The notes under the pieces are model-generated. The model had not been told where the DNA came from and made no database searches. It saw nothing but the letters and a program-made list of their open reading frames with translations. Below are positions 55,048-62,424 of a stretch of DNA of 64,000 bases, in pieces. Each line of letters starts with the position of its first letter. Position 1 is the stretch's first letter. This DNA comes from Vibrio diabolicus (lineage in GTDB: Bacteria; Pseudomonadota; Gammaproteobacteria; Enterobacterales; Vibrionaceae), in assembly GCA_001048675.1 (NCBI GenBank), contig CCKK01000029.1:37335-101334 (forward strand), given 5' to 3'. A program made the position numbers and the translations under genes.

Positions 55048-55132
55048 GCCGGTGTGGTGAAATTGGTATACACGACGGATTCAAAATCCGTTGCCTTCGG
55101 GCGTGGCGGTTCAAGTCCGCCCACCGGTACCA
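55048..55132 (+). tRNA. tRNA-Leu (anticodon CAA)
   Basis: An 85-nt class II tRNA with encoded CCA. The acceptor ends GCCGGTG and CACCGGTA pair, the anticodon stem-loop ACGGA-TTCAAAA-TCCGT gives anticodon CAA (reads UUG), the long variable arm is TGCCTTCGGGCGT and the T arm carries GGTTCAAGTCC. A terminator-like hairpin follows. Confidence 0.96.
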
Positions 55133-55139
55133 TATATAG

Positions 55140-55164
55140 AAAGGTCGCTCTTATAGCGGCCTTT
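55140..55164 (+). terminator. tRNA-Leu terminator
   Basis: AAAGGTCGCT-CTTAT-AGCGGCCTTT (one G-T pair) 7 bp after the tRNA CCA end. Confidence 0.75.
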
Positions 55165-55204
55165 CGTCGTTTTAGGTGCTTGTAAATATCAAAAGAAAGT
55201 TAGC

Positions 55205-55262
55205 GTTGCCTTTGCGGTGGCGGTAGGAGTGCTTGTCCAATCAACTCTGCCCACGGGTACCA
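55205..55262 (+). pseudogene. Decayed tRNA-Leu 3'-end copy 1
   Basis: The stretch GTTGCCTTTGCGGTGGCGG ... CTGCCCACGGGTACCA mirrors the variable arm, T arm and acceptor 3' end of the tRNA-Leu just upstream (GTTGCCTTCGGGCGTGGCGG ... CCGCCCACCGGTACCA), with insertions in the T loop. It ends in CCA and is followed, like the real tRNA, by its own hairpin at 55276-55301. Confidence 0.65.
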
Positions 55263-55275
55263 TAATTCATATGAT

Positions 55276-55301
55276 AAAGCCTCGACGAAAGTCGGGGCTT
55301 T
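55276..55301 (+). terminator. Hairpin after decayed tRNA copy 1
   Basis: AAAGCCTCGAC-GAAA-GTCGGGGCTTT with one G-T pair. Confidence 0.65.
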
Positions 55302-55318
55302 GTTGTATCTAGGGTTTG

Positions 55319-55371
55319 TGAATTCAAATCCAGCGTGGCGTCAGGAATGCCAGGCCCAGTCAGTCAACTCT
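55319..55371 (+). pseudogene. Decayed tRNA-Leu-like fragment 2
   Basis: GAATTCAAATCC followed by GCGTGGCG and AGGAATGCC...TCAACTC. The first part resembles the anticodon arm of the tRNA (GATTCAAAATCC); the rest is a diverged copy of fragment 1 (GGTGGCG..AGGAGTGC..TCAACTCT). No CCA end remains. Confidence 0.45.
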
Positions 55372-55401
55372 TTACTGCTTTCCATTTTTATTTTTAGAAA
55401 A

Positions 55402-55430
55402 GTAAAAAAGCGCGAGGTAATCCCTCGCGC
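55402..55430 (-). terminator. Terminator of chitin oligosaccharide deacetylase gene
   Basis: GCGCGAGG and CCTCGCGC flank a 5-nt loop, followed by TTTTTTACTTTT on the minus strand. Confidence 0.85.
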
Positions 55431-55461
55431 AAGCTACTACATGATAATAGTAGGGAACAGC

Positions 55462-56745
55462 TTATAGAGTTGTGAACAAGGTGTTCTGTGAGTCAGGTGT
55501 CCAATCGGCTTGAGATACGTGTGGCACATTGACGAGATAACGTTTGCCAGAGTACGTCACAACATCTCCCTCTTTATATGAAACATTCACTTCCCAATTT
55601 GTTGCCGGATCAGCATTGGTCCAAAGGCTAGAGGTTGGGGAAGGTGCCCAGTCCTGCTGTGCGTTATGGCTAGTCACTGCTTGGTAAACGGTGCCTAAAT
55701 GTAGGACGTAGTCGCCAGCGTTGTAGCTATGACCAACTTGCCAGTTTGGTGTGTAGTTATCCATCGTATCGAATACATAGCCAGCTTGTTTTGCTAGTCG
55801 GATAAATTCCGCTAATTTAGGTAAATTCTTGGTTGCGCCCATTCCTCGCTTACCGTCTTCAAACAAAAACTCATGCGTTAGAATAATGACCTTGTCTGCG
55901 TGGAGAGGTGTACCACATGGAAACTCTTGTGCTTTTGAATTGATAGGGTTGATGGTGGTAGGAGCACAGTTGTTCAATGCTGCATCTACGTAACCTAGGA
56001 AAGGTTCTGCCTCTGTTAGACTGTTGGCTGGCATTGCTATCCCCCAGTTTTCAGGTGCCCAATCCACATCCCAACCATGTGTTTGATAGCCTTTATTAGC
56101 CAGAATGTTTTGTACCGCAATTGAGGCTTTCACACTGTTTGATGGGGCGTTGATATCACAAACGTAGCCTGGTTCCCAAGGTTTAAAGTCATCAGACGTT
56201 GCACATAATCCATCTGCTTTGAAGTCTTTAGTCACGCGCCAGCCGTTGGTGTAGGGTAGTCTAGCAAACTCTGTTGCCTTATAATTCGGGTAGCTTGTAA
56301 TGTTAGGCAGATACTTTTCTAAAACAGATAAGTTTTCTGTAAACATTGAGGCATCGTAAACAGGATCTTGGTACGAGTTAAGCTGGTGGTCGCCGGTAGC
56401 ATTACATTCTGCTGCGCTATTAGGTCCAAACTCATCAACGCAGTTATGAACCATATGATCGTAACTATGGTTCGCGACAATATGACCAGTGTCTAATGCG
56501 AGCTTTAAGGCTTCTAGCGAACGGTCTTCATTCTCATCACCAATTCCGTCTAAGTGCCAAGCATTAAAGTAAAACGTCGCTTTGATATCTTCTTGGTTAA
56601 GTACTTGAATAACGTCAATAGATGCATTGATTGGTCCATCATCAAACGTTAGATAAATGGTGCCTTTAGAGTCGGTTTGAGCAAATGAGTATTGTGATAG
56701 TGCGGCACTTACAAGCGTTGCAATAGCCAATTTATTAAATTTCAT
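55462..56745 (-). CDS. Secreted chitin oligosaccharide deacetylase with two chitin-binding modules
   Basis: Removes an acetyl group from chitin oligosaccharides, mainly (GlcNAc)2, giving GlcNAc-GlcN, which induces chitinases in vibrios. The 427-residue protein has a signal peptide (about 1-22, LVSAALSQYSFA). The NodB catalytic domain (about 28-330) has motifs TFDDGP, NHSYDH, RLPYTNGW, DVDW and ILTHEF. Two CBM5/12-type modules follow (about 340-382 and 386-427; WQVGHSYNAGDYV and WEVNVSYKEGDVV with trailing DWxP). It is divergent from the PTS operon and shares its control region. Confidence 0.92.
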   Translation of the reverse strand: MKFNKLAIATLVSAALSQYSFAQTDSKGTIYLTFDDGPINASIDVIQVLNQEDIKATFYFNAWHLDGIGDENEDRSLEALKLALDTGHIVANHSYDHMVHNCVDEFGPNSAAECNATGDHQLNSYQDPVYDASMFTENLSVLEKYLPNITSYPNYKATEFARLPYTNGWRVTKDFKADGLCATSDDFKPWEPGYVCDINAPSNSVKASIAVQNILANKGYQTHGWDVDWAPENWGIAMPANSLTEAEPFLGYVDAALNNCAPTTINPINSKAQEFPCGTPLHADKVIILTHEFLFEDGKRGMGATKNLPKLAEFIRLAKQAGYVFDTMDNYTPNWQVGHSYNAGDYVLHLGTVYQAVTSHNAQQDWAPSPTSSLWTNADPATNWEVNVSYKEGDVVTYSGKRYLVNVPHVSQADWTPDSQNTLFTTL

Positions 56746-56912
56746 TCTCTATTCCTTTTTAGAAATTAATAACGACGTTGTCAGTAGTAATATATTGATA
56801 ATTTGAAACCTAATGTGGTGTCTTAATTTATTTCCTGACTTTTATCCTAGACCTAAATAATTACTAAAAAACAGGTCGTATTTTCTAAATTGGGATTGTG
56901 TTCACGAATAAT

Positions 56913-56924
56913 GCAACCGGTTGC
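56913..56924. promoter_or_regulatory. LacI-family operator-like palindrome
   Basis: GCAACC-GGTTGC, a perfect 12-bp palindrome with the central CCGG/CG step typical of LacI-family sites. It lies 69 bp before the PTS IIB start and 168 bp from the divergent deacetylase start. The LacI-type regulator encoded at 61298 is the natural candidate ligand. Confidence 0.7.
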
Positions 56925-56992
56925 GCTTTTTTGTCTTGGTTATTTTTGCTACAGTTTTTGCAGGTTGAAATTTACACAACGGGAGTAAGGCT

Positions 56993-57298
56993 ATGAAAAA
57001 GATCCTTTTATGCTGTAGCGCAGGGATGTCAACCAGTATGCTTGTTAAAAAAATGGAGCAAGCTGCTGAAAATAAAGGAATTGAGTGCAAAATTGATGCG
57101 ATGTCAGTGAATGCATTTGAAGATGCAATTAAAGAGTACGATGTTTGTCTTCTCGGGCCTCAAGTACGTTTTCAGCTAGAAGAGCTAAGAAAAACGGCGC
57201 AAGAGCATGGTAAAAACATTGATGCGATTTCTCCTCAGCATTATGGAATGATGAAGGGAGAGGAAGTACTAGAGCAAGCATTAGAATTAATTAACTAA
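56993..57298 (+). CDS. chbB: PTS lactose/cellobiose-type IIB (chitobiose-type)
   Basis: Cytoplasmic IIB component (101 aa) with the phospho-accepting Cys in ILLCCSAGMSTSMLVKKM near residue 7 and LLGPQVRFQLEEL near 54. First gene of the plus-strand chb-like operon, preceded by a GGGAG ribosome site and the LacI-type palindrome. The next gene starts 88 bp later; that gap contains a perfect hairpin (57331-57352). Confidence 0.94.
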   Translation: MKKILLCCSAGMSTSMLVKKMEQAAENKGIECKIDAMSVNAFEDAIKEYDVCLLGPQVRFQLEELRKTAQEHGKNIDAISPQHYGMMKGEEVLEQALELIN

Positions 57299-57330
57299 AC
57301 CATAGTTTTAAATTAAAAAAGATAACTGTA

Positions 57331-57352
57331 CATCAAATATAAATATTTGATG
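57331..57352 (+). other. Intercistronic hairpin between chbB and chbC
   Basis: Perfect 10-bp inverted repeat CATCAAATAT-AA-ATATTTGATG. A/T-rich, without a T-run, so more likely an mRNA stability or processing element than a terminator. Confidence 0.6.
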
Positions 57353-57386
57353 CGGGATTCTTTTGCCTAAAATAAGGATGGATTCT

Positions 57387-58721
57387 ATGAAGCTTTATGA
57401 CGCAATTATAGGCGCAGTCGAAAAGCATATAGCCCCTATAGCAGCAAAAGTGGGGAATCAGCCCCATGTTCGAGCAATGAGAGACGGTTTTATAGTTGCA
57501 ATGCCGTTTATTATTGTCGGTAGTTTCATTTTGATTTTTGCATTCCCACCATTTGCCGAAGACACGACCTTTACTTTTGGTCGAATTTGGCTCGATTTCG
57601 CCACCACACATTTTGATACCATAATGATGCCCTACAACATGTCGATGGGGATCATGACCATTTTTGTTTCGCTCGGCGTTGCTTATAGCTTAGCTAAGGC
57701 TTACAAGATGGATGGGATCACGAGTGCTGTATTGTCGCTGATGTCTTTTTTACTCATCGCGGCCCCTGCTAAAGATGGCGCGTTGTCTATGTCACACATG
57801 GGAGGAACCGGGATCTTCACCGCAGTGATGTGTGCATTCTTCTCGGTAGAGCTCTACCGTTTTATGAAAAAGCACAACATTACGATTCGCATGCCAGAGC
57901 AGGTGCCACCGGCGATTGCACGATCATTTGAAGTGCTGTTACCAGTCTTAGCGATATTCATTACCTTATACCCACTTAGCCTTTTCGTGCAAACCCAGTA
58001 CGACATGCTGATTCCAGATGCGGTCATGGCAGTCTTTAAGCCTTTAATTAGTGCGTCTAACTCATTGCCTGCCATTATTGGCGCTCTATTGCTTTGCCAA
58101 CTACTTTGGTTTGCGGGTATCCATGGTGCTGCAATTGTTGTGGGGCTGCTTTCTCCAATTTTCTTGACCAACATTGGTGCCAACATCGAAGCCTTTGTTG
58201 CAGGTGAACCGATTCCAAACGTATTTACTCAGCCTTTCTGGGATTTTTACATCTTTATCGGTGGCTCTGGTGCAACACTTGCTCTTGTTATGCTGATGTC
58301 ATTTAGCCGTTCTGTTCACCTTAAGAGTATTGGTCGAATGAGTGCGGTGCCTGGCTTCTTCCAAATCAATGAACCTGTGATCTTCGGTAGCCCAGTTGTG
58401 ATGAACCCGACTTTGTTTATCCCGTTCGTCTTCGCTCCAGTCATCAACGCTACGATTGCGTACTTTGCTGTGCATGTTGGCTTTGTGGGTATGGGTGTCG
58501 CTACAACGCCTTGGACCACACCAGCACTGATAGGTGCTTCGTGGGGTAGCGGTTGGACCTTTGCTCCAGTATTGCTCGTCATTGGTTTATTGATTCTTGA
58601 TCTAATTATCTACTTTCCATTCTTCAAAATGTTTGAGAAGCAAATGTTGGAGCAAGAACTACCAACGACGAAAGATACTAAAGATGAGGCGCAACCTTCA
58701 GGCGAAGGTGTTACTGCTTAA
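57387..58721 (+). CDS. chbC: PTS lactose/cellobiose-type IIC permease (chitobiose-type)
   Basis: Membrane permease of the PTS, 444 residues with about ten hydrophobic segments. Start set at the ATG at 57387 (MKLYDAIIG), 9 bp after TAAGGA; an ATG three codons upstream abuts that site, and a TTG further upstream is also open. Motifs: RDGFIVAMPFIIVGSF near 34, LLWFAGIHGAAIVVG near 235, and FQINEPVIFGSPVVMNP near 325, the EIIC substrate-binding region with His and Glu residues. The acidic C-terminal tail is unusual but short. Confidence 0.94.
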   Translation: MKLYDAIIGAVEKHIAPIAAKVGNQPHVRAMRDGFIVAMPFIIVGSFILIFAFPPFAEDTTFTFGRIWLDFATTHFDTIMMPYNMSMGIMTIFVSLGVAYSLAKAYKMDGITSAVLSLMSFLLIAAPAKDGALSMSHMGGTGIFTAVMCAFFSVELYRFMKKHNITIRMPEQVPPAIARSFEVLLPVLAIFITLYPLSLFVQTQYDMLIPDAVMAVFKPLISASNSLPAIIGALLLCQLLWFAGIHGAAIVVGLLSPIFLTNIGANIEAFVAGEPIPNVFTQPFWDFYIFIGGSGATLALVMLMSFSRSVHLKSIGRMSAVPGFFQINEPVIFGSPVVMNPTLFIPFVFAPVINATIAYFAVHVGFVGMGVATTPWTTPALIGASWGSGWTFAPVLLVIGLLILDLIIYFPFFKMFEKQMLEQELPTTKDTKDEAQPSGEGVTA

Positions 58722-58772
58722 CGGTGCTTAATGGGCTGCAATTACCGCGGCCCGATTTTCGGAGAGAAAATG

Positions 58773-59084
58773 ATGGAACAAGAATTGGTTGTAATGGAGA
58801 TCATCTGCAATGCTGGCGAAGCCAGAAGTTTGAGCTACGAGGCGTTGCGTTTATCTAGAGAACAAGATTTTGATGCGGCTGAGGAGAAGCTCTCTCAAGC
58901 AAGAGAGTGCATTAACAAAGCCCACTTAATTCAGACTCAGTTGATTGAGGAAGATCAGGGGGAAGGGAAAGTCCCGATGACGTTAGTGATGGTACATGCT
59001 CAAGATCACTTAATGACCACGATTTTGGCTCAAGAAATGGCTGTAGAAATCGTTGCACTGAACAAAAAAATCTCGAACAAATAA
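58773..59084 (+). CDS. chbA: PTS lactose/cellobiose-type IIA (chitobiose-type)
   Basis: Cytoplasmic IIA component (103 aa) forming a helical trimer, with the active-site His in MVHAQDHLMTTIL near residue 75-80. Start set at the second of two adjacent ATG codons (58773), 6 bp after GGAGAG; the open frame extends further upstream without a ribosome site. The start region MEQELVVMEIICNAGEARS is typical of the family. Confidence 0.92.
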   Translation: MEQELVVMEIICNAGEARSLSYEALRLSREQDFDAAEEKLSQARECINKAHLIQTQLIEEDQGEGKVPMTLVMVHAQDHLMTTILAQEMAVEIVALNKKISNK

Positions 59085-59095
59085 GGGGAGAAAAA

Positions 59096-60418
59096 ATGTC
59101 TAGAGAGGCGATCAAACTTGCCATTATTGGCGGTGGTAGTAGCTATACCCCTGAACTGGTTGAAGGGGTTATTAAGCGCTTAGAATATTTACCCGTTAAG
59201 AAGATTCATTTTGTGGACATTGAGTCAGGAGCTGAGAAGCTTGAGATTATCAAAGGTCTAGCGCAGCGAATGGTTGATAAAGCAGGTGCAAAGATTGAGA
59301 TAAAAGCAGACTTTGATCGTCGTGCTGCGATAAAAGATGCGGATTTTGTGATGACGCAGTTCCGTGTGGGTGGCCTTGCTGCTCGTGCTAATGACGAGCG
59401 AATTCCAATTAAATACGACGTCATCGGCCAAGAAACAACAGGCCCTGGTGGGTTTGCTAAAGCACTGCGAACCATTCCGGTTATTCTTGATATATGTAAA
59501 GATATTGAAGAGTTGGCACCCAATGCATGGATGCTCAATTTCACCAACCCTGCGGGTTTGGTCTCTGAAGCCGTCAGTAAGTACACCAAAGTAAAGAGTA
59601 TTGGTTTATGTAATGTGCCGGTTTCGATGGAAATGATGATCGCAGAAATGATGGAGTGCGAGCCAAAAGAGCTACAACTTGAGTTTGCCGGATTAAACCA
59701 TCTCGTTTGGGTGCACAAAGCATGGCTCAATGGAGAAGATATTACTCAAACGGTATTAGAGAAAGTCGGTGATGGTGCTAACTTCAGCATGAAGAACATC
59801 TGGGAAGAACCGTGGGATCCAGCATTTCTAAAAGCGCTGGGGGCGATACCATGTCCTTACCATCGTTATTTCTATCAAACCGATGCTATGCTCGCTGAAG
59901 AGAAACAAAGCGCGGGTGAAAAGGGCACTCGTGCTGAGCAGGTAATGGAAACAGAAAATGCGCTATTCAAGCTCTATCAAGATCCTAATCTCGATCATAA
60001 GCCGAAAGAGTTAGAAGAGCGGGGTGGGGCTTATTATTCAGATGCATCACTAAACTTGGTTGATTCAATTTATAACAATCGTAATAGTATTCATGTTGTT
60101 AACGTCTTAAATAACGGAGCGATTAACGGCCTCCCTGACGATGCTGTGATTGAGTGTAGCGCGGTGATTGGTAGTTGGGGCGCGAAACCTCTTGCGGTTG
60201 GTGAGCTGTCAAACAATATCAAAGGATTACTCTATCAAGTCAAAGCATATGAACAGTTGACAATAGACGCTGCTGTTGAAGGTAATTATGATAAAGCGCT
60301 CATGGCATTAACCAACAACCCATTGGTGCCAGACATTGGTCGTGCCAAGTCAATTCTGGATGATATCTTAGCGGTGAACGCTCCGTATTTACCTCAATTT
60401 AAACTAACGACGTTGTAG
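59096..60418 (+). CDS. chbF: GH4 6-phospho-beta-glycosidase (ChbF type)
   Basis: NAD+- and Mn2+-dependent family 4 glycosidase, 440 residues, that would cleave the phosphorylated disaccharide delivered by the PTS. The NAD site is AIIGGGSSYTPELVEG near residue 9; further GH4 motifs are GPGGFAKALRTIP near 117, LNFTNPAG near 146, SIGLCNVP near 170 (metal Cys) and AGLNHLVW near 198 (metal His). Strong AAGGGGAG ribosome site. In E. coli ChbF acts on chitobiose-6-P after ChbG has removed an acetyl group. Confidence 0.93.
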   Translation: MSREAIKLAIIGGGSSYTPELVEGVIKRLEYLPVKKIHFVDIESGAEKLEIIKGLAQRMVDKAGAKIEIKADFDRRAAIKDADFVMTQFRVGGLAARANDERIPIKYDVIGQETTGPGGFAKALRTIPVILDICKDIEELAPNAWMLNFTNPAGLVSEAVSKYTKVKSIGLCNVPVSMEMMIAEMMECEPKELQLEFAGLNHLVWVHKAWLNGEDITQTVLEKVGDGANFSMKNIWEEPWDPAFLKALGAIPCPYHRYFYQTDAMLAEEKQSAGEKGTRAEQVMETENALFKLYQDPNLDHKPKELEERGGAYYSDASLNLVDSIYNNRNSIHVVNVLNNGAINGLPDDAVIECSAVIGSWGAKPLAVGELSNNIKGLLYQVKAYEQLTIDAAVEGNYDKALMALTNNPLVPDIGRAKSILDDILAVNAPYLPQFKLTTL

Positions 60419-60436
60419 TACTAAGGAAGGGCGCCA

Positions 60437-61192
60437 ATGAAAGTCATTTTTAATGCTGATGATTTTGGTTTAACGAGAGGTGTAAATAACGGCATCGTAA
60501 AAGCTCATCAGCAAGGTGTTGTTCATTCAACCACCATGATGGTCGGTATGGATGCTGAGAAGCATGCTTTAGAGTTGGCTCGCCATAATCCAGACTTGAG
60601 AATTGGTGTTCATCTTAGGTTTACAGCGGGAGTGCCTCTAACTGGGCACCCTAATTTGACCAACGGTCGAGCGCATTTTATCAAATACGACGAACTGTGG
60701 GGTAAGCAGGACTTCGAAACTCAGGTCATTTATGACGAAGCAAAAGCTCAGGTGGAACATTTTTTATCGCTTGGGTTAGAGCTAAGCCACTTAGATAGCC
60801 ATCATCACGCGCATACTCACCCTCAAATTTTGCCCGTTATTAAAGAGGTAGCGAGTGAATACCGAGTGCCACTGCGGGGCACTGGCTTGTGTCAAGAATC
60901 GATGACAACAAGGTATGTCTTTACTGACGAGTTTTACGATCAAAAAGTAAGTTTAGATGGTTTGATGGCGCATTTATTGAGTCTAAAGACAAACTATGAT
61001 TTGGTTGAGGTGATGTGCCACCCGGCAGAGGCCGATCAAGCGCTGATTTTAAAGAGTGGTTATGCACTTCAGCGAGAGCTAGAGTTACAAGTTCTAACCT
61101 CTCCCATTTTAAAAGAACAGTTAGCTCAACATGGTATAGCTGTCACGGATTACTCTGAGCTCGTTTCTACCAATCAAATGGTCGGTGTATGA
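60437..61192 (+). CDS. chbG: Chitooligosaccharide deacetylase ChbG (YdjC family)
   Basis: Cytoplasmic deacetylase of the YdjC family, 251 residues. In E. coli ChbG removes one acetyl from chitobiose-6-phosphate so that the sugar can be cleaved and can induce the operon. The metal site is visible: NADDFGLTRGVNNGI near residue 5 (Asp) and SHLDSHHHAHTHPQ near 117 (His cluster). AAGGAAGG ribosome site. Its stop lies just before a long inverted repeat. A secreted deacetylase is encoded at the other end of the locus, so two deacetylases flank the PTS genes. Confidence 0.92.
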   Translation: MKVIFNADDFGLTRGVNNGIVKAHQQGVVHSTTMMVGMDAEKHALELARHNPDLRIGVHLRFTAGVPLTGHPNLTNGRAHFIKYDELWGKQDFETQVIYDEAKAQVEHFLSLGLELSHLDSHHHAHTHPQILPVIKEVASEYRVPLRGTGLCQESMTTRYVFTDEFYDQKVSLDGLMAHLLSLKTNYDLVEVMCHPAEADQALILKSGYALQRELELQVLTSPILKEQLAQHGIAVTDYSELVSTNQMVGV

Positions 61193-61197
61193 TTAAA

Positions 61198-61245
61198 GGC
61201 TGCCAGCTTCGCCCCCTATAAGCACCTTACGAATTGCTGGCAGCC
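61198..61245. repeat. Inverted repeat between chbG and lacI-type gene
   Basis: Perfect 10-bp arms GGCTGCCAGC and GCTGGCAGCC separated by 28 nt, starting 6 bp after the chbG stop. No T-run follows, so a rho-independent terminator is unlikely. Confidence 0.6.
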
Positions 61246-61297
61246 GTTCTACACAAACGGATATTTAATAACAATTGCAGTTGGACCCAATAGCATT

Positions 61298-62296
61298 ATG
61301 GCAAGGATTAAAGATGTCGCCGAACTCGCCGGTGTAAATCGCTCTACCGTTTCTCGAATCATTAATGGGGAGGGGAAGTTTCGCGAAGAAACTCGAAAAA
61401 AAGTAGAGCAAGCTATGGCGCAACTGAATTATCGCCCGAGTGCGATTGCTCGTTCACTCGCAACCTCATCCAGTAATATGGTTGGCTTATTGGTGACTTA
61501 CTATACGGGGGGCTTCTTTGGCGAGATGATGGAGCAGGTTCAGACTGAGCTGGATATTCATAAAAAGTTTCTGATTACCGCTCAAGGACATCATTCTGCA
61601 GAAGGTGAAAAGGAAGCCATTCAGCGTTTTAATGATCTGCGTTGTGATGGCTATGTCCTCCATAGTCGTTATTTGTCAGATGATGATTTACGTGAATTAG
61701 CAAAACAGCCTACGCCTTTCGTTCTTCTGGATCGCTATGTTGAAGGAATAGAAGAGCGTTGCGTTACTTTTAATCATCATCATGCAAGCCGTATTGCCGT
61801 CGAGCATCTTTTAGCTGGTGGTCATAGAAAAATCGCCTGTATTACCGGTCCATCCCAACGTCATAATAGTTTATTAAGAAAGCTTGGGTACGTTGACGCG
61901 ATGAAGGACGCAGGTATCGATATTGACGAAAGCTGGTGTGAAGAAGGGAATTATGGTCGGCAAAGTGGTTATGATGCAATGGCTGCAATTTTACAACGAC
62001 ACCCTGAAGTTACTGCAGTCTTTTCTTGCAGTGAGGAAATGACGGTCGGTGCAATGCAGTACTTACACGAGCACAATATTTCAGTACCGGAGCAAATCTC
62101 TTTAACTAGCTTTGACAGTGTCGACCTTTGTGAAAGCCTTTATCCTACAGTGTCGGCAGTGCACTTTCCTATCAGTGATATGGCCCGTGTAGCGGTACAA
62201 ACATTAATGGGATTAGTCAAAGGTCAAGAAATAATAGATAAGCCAACGTTCGAGGCTCAGCTTAAAATACGCAAAGCAGATCGAACCTTAAAGTAG
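61298..62296 (+). CDS. LacI-family transcriptional regulator of the chb-like locus
   Basis: Regulator of 332 residues. The HTH is IKDVAELAGVNRSTVSRIIN (residues about 4-23), the hinge YRPSAIARSLATSSS near 46, then a periplasmic-binding-like sensor domain with FVLLDRYVEG near 140, GHRKIACITGP near 175 and LTSFDSVDL near 266. The hinge alanine/leucine signature LA in ARSLAT is typical of minor-groove insertion. It lies 105 bp after chbG, same strand. It replaces the AraC-type ChbR of E. coli; the sensed ligand is probably a chitin-derived sugar or its phosphate. Confidence 0.92.
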   Translation: MARIKDVAELAGVNRSTVSRIINGEGKFREETRKKVEQAMAQLNYRPSAIARSLATSSSNMVGLLVTYYTGGFFGEMMEQVQTELDIHKKFLITAQGHHSAEGEKEAIQRFNDLRCDGYVLHSRYLSDDDLRELAKQPTPFVLLDRYVEGIEERCVTFNHHHASRIAVEHLLAGGHRKIACITGPSQRHNSLLRKLGYVDAMKDAGIDIDESWCEEGNYGRQSGYDAMAAILQRHPEVTAVFSCSEEMTVGAMQYLHEHNISVPEQISLTSFDSVDLCESLYPTVSAVHFPISDMARVAVQTLMGLVKGQEIIDKPTFEAQLKIRKADRTLK

Positions 62297-62424
62297 CTTG
62301 CTTTTGCTCATTAAATGAGTAATTAGAAATGACCATCTGATGTTTTGATACTTACTGATGAATTTATTCACAAAATTTACTAGTATTCTAACTCTCTTAG
62401 GCAACGTAAATCAGTAGTGAATAA

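Noticed and set aside
54918..55133. Minus-strand 71-codon frame reading GGLEPPRPKATDFESV
   Set aside because: It is the antisense translation of tRNA-Leu, a well-known false protein.
55048..55461. Genomic island at tRNA-Leu
   Set aside because: tRNA-like repeats are present, but no integrase, transposase or foreign gene is seen between them.
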